Assembly: GCA_025201765.1 (NCBI GenBank)
Contig: MU623352.1
Location: forward strand, 186,001-250,000
From: Daldinia sp. FL1419
Lineage: Eukaryota > Ascomycota > Sordariomycetes > Xylariales > Hypoxylaceae
DNA: 64,000 bases
Direction: 5' to 3'
Shown: positions 1-10,749 of the stretch, in pieces
How positions within the stretch are numbered: position 1 is the stretch's first letter
Layout of the letters: each line of letters opens with the position of its first letter
Position numbers and translations under genes: made by a program
Notes under the pieces: generated by a model
What the model was told of the DNA's origin: nothing
What the model saw: only the letters and a program-made list of their open reading frames with translations
Databases searched by the model: none

Positions 1-335
1 GGATTTTTTTTTTCTTTTTTCAATCGTTTGTCTCGAATAAATTTTACAAAAGTACCGATTTGTACATACTTGGCTTACACCAACAAATCAGTTGCTATTC
101 GACTAAAATACCAATTAGGTCTCGTTACGGTTTTTTATCGATACCTTATTGCCCTGAAATCTACCTAAACTCCGTTCTCGGGTTTCTTTGTACCTAAGTT
201 CCCCTTTTCCATAGGAGGAAAGAACCTACTAAGGTAGAAGAAGGTAGAGGGTAGAAGAAGTGAAGGTCTACAGTGCGTGGTACCTTTTAACTGATTGTTT
301 TTTTTTTTTCGGGGGGGAACCAGATTCAGCGTTGC
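1..335. other. Upstream region of the sugar transporter
   Basis: No gene is visible. The stretch starts with a T-rich run and contains another T-run followed by a G-run near 300-317. There is no ATG before position 336, so it is presumably promoter or 5' leader of the transporter that follows. Confidence 0.5.
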
Positions 336-2933
336 ATGTGTCTTGTGCTTGTTGATCCACCTTTAACTTGCATCTTGCGTTGCTGGTCCAAAAACTTGTC
401 GACGCCTTTCGTCACTCGTCAGGCCCGGATGACACTGAATCTTGGTGCCCTTGTCTTATATACACACTCCACCCTTTCCGCATTCCCCAACTCAATTCCA
501 ATCGATACTATCAACGCAGGAGGGCGCTGCTGCTTGACAGCCCCAACAACTCCAAAATTCCTTCACCAAAATCAAATCGTCTTCCCTCAAACATTCCTCT
601 CAGGACATTAACCAATCGATCCGAACACGGTGCTCAATCTACGTCATTGCTGGCCGACCACCGGAATCAGCGCTCTCACGAGAGACCCTCCTCCGACTCT
701 GCCGACTCCGACTCCTGGACTGATACGGGTGATATCGCAGAGCAGTTGGCAGATGAGGAGGATCCTTTGCGGAAGACCCTCGCCGATACCTCCATAAACG
801 AGGACCTATTCTCGGGGGTCCTTAAACGTCATCCTAAGCATAAACGCGTTCAGTTCAGAAGATCCGTATCCGAGCACAGCAACTATCGTTCTTCTAGATC
901 CTTTTCTAGTAGGACCATCGATAAAGAAGCAATCGAGGTTCCCGACGTTCCTCCACGACGTCTTACAAGAGCAGAGCGGTTTATAATTGCCATCATGCCG
1001 GGTGCCGGGATTCACGGCCTCACGGGCAAGGCCCTAATGTTCGCATTACGCGTTCCCATGCATCTGGTGCAAGATGTGCTAACCATGTTTATAGCTACTT
1101 TACGAGTATATTCGTCTCGTTGGGTGTTTTCCTATTCGGGTATGACCAAGGAGTCATGTCGGGTATCATCACGTAAGAGCTTTGACGGTTGTTATAGTTT
1201 CATCTAACATCGTCGTCGTCGCATCTTCTAACAGTACTATACTATAGGGGCCCGTATTTTAGGAACTACTTCAAGAATCCCTCGAAAGCGGAGATAGGTA
1301 CGATGGTTGCTATCCTTGAGATTGGTGCCCTAGTATCGTCGTTAGTCGTAGGAAGAGTCGGTGACATCATTGGTCGGCGAAGAACGATCCTGTATGGGTC
1401 TATGATCTTTTTCGTGGGTGGCGCTTTGCAAACTTTCGCCGCCAACATGCCCATGATGATGCTGGGCAGAATTATTGCAGGTCTGGGTGTTGGTTCCCTA
1501 TCGACCATTGTGCCCGTATACCAGTCTGAGATTTCTCCTCCTCACAATAGAGGTAAACTGGCTTGCATCGAGTTTTCGGGTAACATTATTGGTTACACGA
1601 CGTCCGTTTGGGTCGACTACTTCTGTGGTTATATCGACAATGATATGTCGTGGCGCATTCCTCTGCTAATGCAGTGCGTAATGGGAGCTCTATTAGGCTT
1701 CGGTAGTTTGGTCATCGTTGAGTCCCCAAGGTAATGCTCCATTCTTGATTTGAAATTACATGCATTGACAACCTGTAGATGGCTATTAGATAATGACCAC
1801 GACGAAGAGGGTATTGTAGTCATCGCAAACCTGTATGGTGGTGGTGACATTCACAACCCAAAGGCGAGAGAGGAATTCCGAGAAATTAAGATGAATGTTC
1901 TACTCCAACGTATGGAAGGCGAGCGATCTTACTCGGAAATGTTCCGACGTTACAAGACTCGTGTCTTCATTGCCATGTCCGCCCAAGCCCTAGCTCAGCT
2001 CAACGGCATCAACGTCATCTCATACTACGCCCCATACGTCTTTGAGTCAGGTGGTTGGATCGGTCATGATGCCGTCAAAATGACCGGTATCAACGGCATA
2101 ACATACTTCCTTTCAACCATTCCACCGTGGTACATAGTCGACAGATGGGGGCGTCGGGTAATTCTCCTGACAGGCGCTGTCGCGATGGCAATATCTTTGT
2201 CCCTGGTGTCATATTTCATCTACCTAGATGTCGAGGCGACGAAAACCTTGGTTGTCGTTTTTGTCATGGTCTATAACGCCGCATTCGGTTATTCATGGGG
2301 GCCTATTCCTTGGCTTTACCCGCCAGAGATCCTACCGCTTAGCATTCGATCGAAGGGAGCAAGTTTGTCTACTGCTGCCAATTGGGCTTTCAACTGGCTA
2401 GTGGGTGAAATGACACCTATTCTCCAAGAGTGGATTAAGTGGCGATTATACCTAGTGCACGCATTCTTCTGTGTGGTCAGTTTTGTAGTGGGTAAGTATA
2501 ATTCCTCGAACTTTTTATTTTATTTTTTATTTTTTATCAACGCCGCTAACTAGAAGTAGTGTATTTCATATATCCTGAAACTTGCGGAGTGCGACTAGAA
2601 GATATGGATTCGCTCTTTGGAGATGCTAGCACAGCAGTTGGAACACCCGGCGTAAGGTCAGAGACCGGTTCTTTAGTCAGGGCGGGATCTCCCGTCCCTT
2701 CGCTCGACCTTCGAGGGCGGCCATTTGGCTCGGACGCTAACATTCCCCCGATGGATATTGACCCTCCTGTGGTCAACATCGTAGACGGAAAGCCTCAACT
2801 ACGATCTGAGAGTCAAAGTTCACGAGGGCGCGTAGGCGAATGGCTAACTAGAGTAGTTGGGCGCAATCGGGGAGGAAGCAGTAGCCCTGCAGGAGGAGGG
2901 AGATACGCTCCATTAGACCAACGAGATGACTAA
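336..2933 (+). CDS. MFS sugar transporter (hexose transporter-like), start uncertain
   Basis: This is a twelve-helix proton-coupled or facilitative sugar carrier of the plasma membrane. Splicing at introns 1039-1094, 1173-1247, 1731-1778 and 2492-2559 gives a continuous frame with family motifs: GKALIYFTS, FGYDQGVMSG, GDIIGRRRT, YQSEISPPHNRG, VESPRWLL, QLNGINVISYYAP, DRWGRR, and PETCGVRLEDMD in place of the usual PETKG. A cytoplasmic N-terminal tail of at least about 170 residues and a C-terminal tail of about 110 residues after PETCG are longer than in ordinary hexose transporters. The start is unresolved: the first coding frame has no ATG before 994, so the initiator must sit in another exon (ATGs at 336 and 429 lie in a different frame). 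The family is certain. The substrate, and whether it transports or senses sugar, is not. Confidence 0.85.
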
Positions 2934-4508
2934 ATTCACGAAACAGCAGGTATTGAATTTAACGGGAGACTACTAGACTCTGATTCATATAGACGGCGTG
3001 GTGGAAATCCTAACGGCCACGAGGGCTGTATTCCAGCATTTGTAAAGTTTTGTTTGCATTGGGTTGTCCGGCGCATCATACGAGGCCCCCCTACGACGGG
3101 TGATAAAGACGAAAGAGAAATGGAGATACGACTTTCGTAATTTACTGTGATGGGAGGACTTTCTTTTCCGATAGTCGGCCGAGACCCAATAAATTAGTGT
3201 TTTACCGGCCGAGATGTATGACATCCACCAAAGCTCAAGACGAGGATTACGGGCTTCAGACACTTGATGGAGTTTGTTCAGGTTAAATATCGAAGACGAG
3301 ATCGCCAACGGACAATCTGCAACGATTCTGCTGACGACGCCGAATTCTACGAGTCAAGCCGAGGTTAAACGTGTCTCATATGGTCAAGTTTTGGGTAATA
3401 AACAGTACGCGGGCAGAAAGGTTCTACGATGTTTTCATTTAACTAGATCAATTGTATATCTATTTGTGAAGTTGGTAGTTAGGCTCAATTCGATGTCACT
3501 TTGTGAGGTACGGATCTGTACAAGAGAAATATAATACGGTAGCCATCATTAATATCAATCACATGTTTTGCCGGCTGAAGCAGATGCAAGCTTTCAAGGT
3601 TGTTGTTCTAGAATACCTTATACCTGTGGGACTTTGATCGCTTTGATCTCGAAACCTACTTCCAATTGGGATCGTAACATCGGAACTAGCTAAGGACCGA
3701 CAAAGTGGGATAGCCCGTACTTATTAGGTGGGTTTAGGTAGGTACGTGCATGTCACCTATAATTCCATTCAAGGTGCCATTGCACGCGCGTGTCAAATAT
3801 ATGAAACATTCAAGTACACCCAAAGCACCACCTACAGCACCTATATGTAGCCCTGAAAGGTACCTGATGTAAGTATGTACAGCATCTCTGCAAGTAAGGT
3901 GTCCCTAAAGAGGCACTCATGTAGGAAGGCACAGGTAGGATGATGCTAAATAAAGCTAGCTTCACAGGGGGTCAACGGGAGGGGGGGCAACAATTTAGCG
4001 TATCCCTATCCAAGCCGTCCTTCGCCTGTTTAAATCGGTTCAGCTGAAGCAGGAAAAAAATGTGAGTGGAAGGAAAGTGCCAACTGAAGCCGGACTACGG
4101 CTAGGGTATCCCGTATTTTGTGCTATCACTATCGTACAAGCCACGCAACCAGGAATCTGGAACCTCTCTCCTTTTACCTTTCTTCTAACTTAGCTCTTTT
4201 CTTCGGTTTTTTTTTTCTTCGAGGATCAAGTTCCCACCCCATTGTATTCTCTCTTGTGGTCAAGAATTTAATTCCGTCCCTTTTTTTTGTGTGTGGGAGA
4301 TGTTCTACTTTTGTTGTCGTCTTTGACCAAATTTAATCTGTTCTCTTCAGGACCCTCATTTTTCTTGACCCTTTTCTTTTTTTTTCTCCTTCCTCCGGAA
4401 AGCCCTCCTTTCACAGCCAACCCCCCTAACACTCGTTCCACTATCTACTCCTCCCCCCATTTCCACCTTTCTCCAAGGAGAAACAGGGTCGAGAGATAGT
4501 CTGCAGCC
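2934..4508. other. Intergenic region, no gene seen
   Basis: About 1.6 kb between two plus-strand genes. Only short chance ORFs occur, such as 3274-3534. The region 3720-3960 has several GGTAGGTA/TACCTA-type repeats. From about 4150 to 4495 it becomes pyrimidine-rich (C/T runs), as expected for the core promoter and leader of the mannosyltransferase that follows. Confidence 0.5.
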
Positions 4509-7083
4509 ATGGCCGATAACAAGGCCGCAGTCGCGTCAGGCGCTGATCCCGCCGGCGATGCTGTTCGTCGACGTAATGTACCTGGGGCTACTACCCCTGG
4601 AGCTCCAGTACAGCCGGAGCTCGACGAGAAAAAGATACATGGAAAGAAGAAGGTATAGACATTTATGCACGCATGTAGAAAGTCTTTGTTGTTAGATTAG
4701 TTACTTACTTTGATGTACCTAGGAATCCTCGTTCCTCGATATACTCGACCAGTGGGAATTCATCATTGCGCCTATAATCTTTACCGCCTTTGCTGTCTTT
4801 ACACGTCTATGGAAAATTGGCCTTAGCCCAATTGTCACTTGGGATGTAAGTAGAATAGCTACGATGTAAAATCAGAATAGTTGCTAACAACCTCAAAGGA
4901 AGCTCAGTTCGTTCGACCCTGCATTAGTCCTTTGAATGCAACCGCTGACTCGTGTACCCTTTTAATAGCTTCGGTAAATTCGGATCACACTACATCAAGC
5001 GTGAGCTATTCTTCGATGTGTTAGTACGACCCGAACCCTATGTTGGAATATCGTGTTTAATACTTGGAATAGGCACCCTCCTCTTGGTAAAATCCTCGTC
5101 GGTCTCTCTGGAGTTCTAGCAGGTTATAATGGATCTTTCGAGTTCAAGTCTGGCGAGACATATCCCGAGGAGCTCAACTACACCTTCATGCGAGCTTTCA
5201 ATGCCTTCTGGGGAATATTATGCGTGCCGCTGGCTTACTACACTGCCAGAGAGCTACAGCTAAGACGACCTGCTGTCTGGTTCGTTACGCTTATGGTTCT
5301 GTGTGAAAACTCGTACACGACTATCAGCCGATTCATCCTGCTCGACTCTATGCTCCTCTTCGGTACCGTCTCCACCGTTTTCTGCTGGGCTAAGTTCCAC
5401 CGCCAGCAAAAGTACAGCTTCGAGCCCGAGTGGTTTTTCTGGCTATTTATGACGGGTTTGAGCTTAGGATTCGTTTGCAGTATTAAGCTTGTTGGTCTCT
5501 TCGTGACAGCCCTCGTCGGTATCTACACGATCGAAGACCTATGGAACAAGTTTGGTAACACTAAGATGCCCGTCGTCGTACTCGCCAGCCACTTCGCTGC
5601 CCGAGTTGTCGGTCTAATTGTTATTCCGCTGCTCGTCTACATGCTCTCCTTCGCGCTTCACTTCGCAATCCTGACCAAGAGTGGCCCTGGAGATGCGCAG
5701 ATGAGCTCCCTTTTCCAAGCCAATCTGGAAGGCAGTGAAATTGGACGGAACTCTCCCTTAGAGGTTGCCTTTGGCTCAAAAGTCACACTAAAGAACATGG
5801 GATATGGTGGTGGTCTACTCCACAGTCACGTCCAGAGTAAGTATACAATATATCATGGTGCTCTTCCAGTTATGCTAACCGATTATAAGCGTACCCCGAG
5901 GGTTCCACGCAGCAGCAAGTTACTTGCTACCACCACAAGGATGCCAACAACGAATGGTGGTTCTACCCCAACCGTCACGACCGCGACTTCAACCCGGAGG
6001 AGGAACCCCGTTTCATTGGAAACGGTGATGTCATCCGCTTGATTCACTCTCAGACTGGACGAAACCTCCACACTCACGATATCCCTGCCCCCATCAGCAA
6101 GAGCCAAAAGGAAGTATCCTGCTACGGCAATCTCACCATCGGCGACGACAAGGACCACTGGCAAGTCGAAATCGTCAAGGATGTGTCTTCCCGCGACAAG
6201 AGTCGCGTACGAACTTTGACTACTGCATTCAGACTTCGGAATCCAGTTATGGGCTGTTATCTCCGAGCTGCCAATGTCAACCTTCCCCAGTGGGGTTTCA
6301 AGCAGATCGAAGTGACGTGTGACAAGAGCAACAATCCCCGTGATACTTTCACTCACTGGAACGTCGAGGCTCACACCAACGACAAGCGTAAGTCTTATTA
6401 AGTAGACGTATAAGTGACCAGTTATTAACCAAATTATAGTCCCCCCTGGAGACCCTGGCAAGTACAAGTCGCCGTTCTTCCACGACTTCATCCACCTCAA
6501 TGTGGCTATGATGACGTCCAACAATGCTCTTGTACCCGACCCTGATAAGCAGGATGATTTAGCCTCTCAGTGGTGGCAGTGGCCCATCTTGAACGTCGGC
6601 CTGCGTATGTGCGGATGGGACGACAAGATTGTCAAGTACTTCCTCCTTGGTAACCCCTTTGTCTACTGGGCTTCGACCGTTTCTCTTGGTGCCGTCGGTT
6701 TAGTTACTGTTTGGTACATCCTCCGATGGCGACGAGGTTTCGCCGATCTTACCCAAGACGATATTGATCACATCCATTACTCCGGGCTTTACCCCGTCCT
6801 GGGATGGTTTCTTCACTACCTTCCCTTCGTTATCATGGCCCGAGTCACCTATGTTCACCATTATTACCCGGCATTATACTTTGCGATCCTAAGTTTAGGT
6901 TTCCTAGTTGACTGGCTTATGAGGAACCAGAAGAAGGCGATCCAGTACACCGTCTACAGCATCCTGTATGCTACCGTCATCGGCCTCTACATCTTTTTCA
7001 TTCCTATCTGTTGGGGTATGACGGGCAGCAACCAGAAGTACAAGTACATGAAGTGGTTCGACACCTGGCGCATTTCCGACTAA
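4509..7083 (+). CDS. Protein O-mannosyltransferase, PMT2 family
   Basis: It transfers mannose from dolichyl-phosphate mannose to Ser/Thr of secretory proteins in the ER membrane. Exons 4509-4652, 4723-4845, 4899-4906, 4969-5019, 5073-5836, 5890-6387 and 6440-7083 encode 743 residues. The hallmark DEAHFGKF motif with the catalytic Asp-Glu pair is near residue 89, followed by HPPLGK. MIR-domain signatures (LLHSHVQ, QQVTCY) begin near 357. Hydrophobic helices dominate residues 115-330 and 590-740. GPGDAQMSSLFQANLEG before the MIR block and the GYGGGLLHSH wording fit the PMT2 (Aspergillus PmtA) branch rather than PMT1 or PMT4. The 8-nt third exon is unusual: it supplies Glu-Ala and part of His in the invariant motif. 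PMT2 proteins usually work as heterodimers with PMT1-type partners, none of which is in this window. Confidence 0.93.
4899..4906 (+). other. 8-nt micro-exon of the PMT gene
   Basis: The eight bases GAAGCTCA lie between introns 4846-4898 (GTAAGT...AAAG) and 4907-4968 (GTTCGT...ATAG). They are needed to build Glu-Ala-His of the invariant D-E-A-H-F-G motif: Asp ends the previous exon and the third base of the His codon starts the next. Skipping this exon would delete the motif and shift the frame. Confidence 0.88.
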
Positions 7084-7768
7084 ATACCGAATCAAATGTT
7101 CCCGGGAGACGAAGAGACGAGGCGAGGTAAGGGTTAGGCTATTCGGCCTCATGTGTTATCCATATAGAGCGTGGCTATCCAGACCATCTGGTTACGACGG
7201 CCATCGATCAATCTCCATCTCCTCTATTTTCTGGGTTGTTTGATGTAATGATATGAAGGCAAACTTGCATGAAAGGGAATTAGAGAGTGGAGTTCACGGT
7301 GGTAACGTGGATGAGGCATACTGGGAAATAAAAAAAAGAGTACTCATCAGCAGCATACCGCTTTCTAATACAAACGTCTGTTTTCCTTTTCTATCAAGGA
7401 ATGTTTTACTATTTCGTAGTAGATCACCGGTGCTTTTGTGTGACAGAGTTTAGTTTTGATGACGAAGCGCCGCCTCATCATAGTTGATGCTTCAAAGTAG
7501 ACATTATCGCGTAGGGTATCATCGAATGCGTGTGCGATGCCTCCAGCGCGTGCAAGTATATGTACAATACAGTCGCGAACCCGGACCTTAACCGGTGACC
7601 TCTTTCTAGCCCCCCCTATGTAGGTAGTCAAGCCCGCCCCAGTCCGACATGGGGGGTGCTAATACACGAAACCCAATACATAAATCCCACTCTCCCTTTC
7701 TTTCGTTCTTTCTCATATTATGCGACCAAAAACGCACAAGTAGGCAAATGAATTACATATCTAACAAA
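7084..7768. other. Convergent 3' intergenic region
   Basis: This 685 bp lies between the 3' ends of the plus-strand PMT gene and the minus-strand Rab gene. Only short chance ORFs are present. It presumably holds both 3' untranslated regions. Confidence 0.5.
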
Positions 7769-8728
7769 CTAACAGCAGCCACCGGCAACGCCCCTATTCG
7801 CGTCGGCGGCTAAGCGCAAGTTCTTGGCGCCGCCGGGGCCGGGGCCCTTGACGCCGGAGCGGCGATCGTTGAGGTCATATTTTCCGGCGTTGATGTTTTC
7901 GAAGATGCGCTCCGCGACGCGCATGAAGGCCTCCTCGACGTTCTCGCCGGACTTGGCGGAGGTTTCGACGTATTGGAGGACGCCGTTGCGGCGGGTCCAT
8001 TCTTGGGCTTCTTGCGAGGTTACCTCGCGCTTGTTGGGGGTGGTGTCGGAGTTGGGGTGGTCGTCATCGGACGAGGGCTGTGCTTGGTCGAGCTTGTTGC
8101 CGACGAGGATCACGACGATGTCCGGGTCCGCGATCGCGCGCAGGTCGTTGAGCCAGTCGGTTACGTGGTCGAAGGTCGCGCGCCGGGTTATGTCGAAGAC
8201 GAGGAGGGCACCCGAGGCGCCGCGGAAGTAAGACCGGGTTACGGATTTGTACTAGAGGGGTAGGTGGGTTAGTTGGCTTGTTTGTTTGCTTTAGGTTGTT
8301 TGCTTGCGCTGGGTATAACGTTGTGGGGGAATTTGGCGTCTGTTGGAAGAAGACAAAGAAGATGTGCCTCTTTCAACATCTTCCAGACTTTTCCCCAAAC
8401 ATGGCCACGTTGTTTCGAAGGGTCGCGTAGTACACACCGTTTCTTGTCCCGCGGTATCCCAGAGAGATAGTTTCATGTGCTTCTGGGGAGCGTTGTTGGC
8501 GCGCGGGGGTTCGGGAAGGCCCCCGTCGGCCGCGGATTTTGAGGAATACTGTTTGGAATGTGGGGGGCCGACGGGGACGATCCTGGAGCCGAATTCGACG
8601 CCGATGGTAACGTCGTGCTGCGGGCTAAAGCGGCCTTCGCAAAGCCGGATCGTGAGCGACGACTTACCGCATCCCGAGTCCCCGATGCAGACGAGCTTGG
8701 CGATGTAATCCCAGGGCGGGGAAGACAT
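7769..8728 (-). CDS. Rab-family small GTPase (Rab2/Rab4-like) with insertions
   Basis: A membrane-traffic GTPase of 257 residues encoded by exons 8728-8438 and 8251-7769, with a 186-nt intron (8252-8437). The P-loop GDSGCGKS is at residues 16-23, switch I TIGVEFGS at 41-48, WDTAGQE at 90-96, NKLD at 149-152, ETSAK at 193-197, and a C-terminal GGCC fits geranylgeranylation. GVEFGSR, DITRR and WLNDLR resemble Rab2 and Rab4 rather than Ypt1 or Sec4. Two extra segments are visible: about 25 residues between the strand after switch I and WDTAGQE (roughly 55-84, rich in Ser, Pro and Asn), and about 15 residues after NKLD (rich in Asp, Ser and Pro). They make it longer than the usual 200-215 residues. 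The subfamily name is an inference. Confidence 0.88.
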
Positions 8729-10749
8729 TACAACGGAACGAAGTGTCTACTAGATTCGAAAGAAGGGAAAGGAGAACGGGGAGAATACGGAGGACCGGAG
8801 AAGGGGGGGGTTGGGTTATTTCGTTATGATCTGTCACAAGACTCGAAGCGGCGTAACGGGAAAGTGGGAAAGAAGAGGAGGAAGATAGCACTTCGTTGGT
8901 AAGCTGAGGGTTCGTGCGTTTTTCTTGAACTACGGCGTAAAAGAAATGAGTCCGAGAGCTATCAAGAATCAGCTTTTGATGCTCTTGGCTAAGGGTAAAT
9001 TTCGAGTTGTACAGTTGTACAGCGTGCAAACCGTGCAAGGTAAAGGAGGCACAAGACTATAGTTGTAAAACACGTGGGAAGAAGAAATCAAGAAAGGAAT
9101 TTCTCTGCTTGTGAATTAGGTAGTAGGCTTTACCTTGGAAGTGTAAACTTTTTTAAGAGGAAACAAAGAAAAAGCGTGGTTTTGATCATGCAAGCGAAGA
9201 AGGAATTAAGAATTAGTGTACACCTGTGTAGGTAGGTAATAACCTGGAAGTTGTCTATCATGTACCTAGGTAGGTAATGTAATAGGTATAAGAAGAGTTG
9301 TCTACGGTTAGGTTAGAACGGTAGACCATCACTACCTAATACACGACACACCACCTGCATTTCGATGATGTCGCCTAGGATCTAGCTTTAAAAACCAAAA
9401 CCCGCCTAAACGTTTTCCGCCTTTGCTCCTGCGGGTCGGTGTCGGGGGTCTCCAACCTATTCCCCAACTTTATCGATATGGATATGCTCTGCCCGCTAAC
9501 TCAGGTACGACATGTACTTGCAAGGCTCCTTTTAGCAGGGGTTTTACGGCCATCGGTACTTTTTGGAGGCTGGAGCAGCTGGGCAGCGCCGATAACGCCT
9601 GATTTAGGGTGGATGACCTCACCTCGTTAAGACACTGGGTTTACTATGTAGACACCTGGTATTCTAGGAGAGGGCTCGTGACCGGAGCTTACACCATATG
9701 TCCGCATTTCATAAGACCTTTTCATCTTTTGCTTTTTTTTTCTAAATGGCTTCTTGGCACGAGATATATACTATTTGCTTCTATTGACCAAGTGATTCGT
9801 CGTACGAAATACTTGGGCAACTATGCTAACGCCTCGCCTGCGTACATACATGCCTGCCTAGGTAGGGTATACATATACGTACAAGTACGATAACTACCGA
9901 AACAAAGCAGCGTAGTATGCAGTGTCGATATCCTATCTTATCTTCGATAAGCTGGTGTAAGTCAAAACACAAGCGGTTGGATAGGAGGTATATGGATATA
10001 GCTGCAGGGTCTCCTTTAGCATGGAAGTAACTTGGTGGGGACTTTGTTACGCAGCAGCGCAGGCAACGCTCTTCCCGCTATTCCACTTTGACCGCTTCCG
10101 TAATGGATTTCTAGTGTAGCGGGACTATGTCGGGATAAGCAGGCAAGGTTGTACTGTACACTGTCAACCTTACGCTTGCCTATAGGTAATCGCACCTGCC
10201 TTACCCTATGTCCTACATATTAGTACCTCAGGTAACTACATACATCTAGGTAGTGTCATGTAAATACCTCTGTAGAATGCTTTGAGCATTAGATGCCTGC
10301 ATGTGAGCAATCCGGGAGTCATCCATCAATCCCTCCATCTACATTTCTACATTTCTACATCTCTACATTGGGTACTTTTCTTACGACAGTACCGACGTCA
10401 ACCCAACAAAGCTCCGTTCTACCAATTTAATTTCTTACCGTATACTTTTCTCAAACCCTCATAATCTTTTTTGTTTTTCCCAGTTCAATATTCGAATTCC
10501 GTGATTAGTATTTTTAGTTCATTTTCCTTTATTGGATGGTTTTAAATCATCCCCGGGAGTTTTCCTAGTTTATCATAAGCATTCAAGAAAGTCGTATTGT
10601 TTGCATCACCGTGCTATCGTCACCGCTGATTAATTAATTTACTTCTCCTCAAACATTCCGCCTAACTCTACCCGACGTCCCTCATCCCCCCCCCCCCATC
10701 CTCATCGTAATCTGCGGGAGTCTACCCCCTCCTGCGCCTTTGATCGAAC
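8729..10749. other. Divergent promoter region, no gene seen
   Basis: About 2 kb between the divergently transcribed Rab and CTL genes. No coding signal stands out. A CACGTG E-box-like site lies near 9069-9074, copies of the ACCTAGGTAGGT-type motif occur near 9225-9239, 9263-9276 and 9857-9868, and the last 400 bp before the CTL start is pyrimidine-rich. These are possible regulatory elements only. Confidence 0.45.

Noticed and set aside
3274..3534. 86-codon ORF downstream of the sugar transporter
   Set aside because: It has no good start context or recognised content and lies in a likely 3' untranslated region.
5883..6524. 213-codon minus-strand ORF opposite the PMT gene
   Set aside because: It crosses a well-supported PMT exon and introns and has no recognisable domain.
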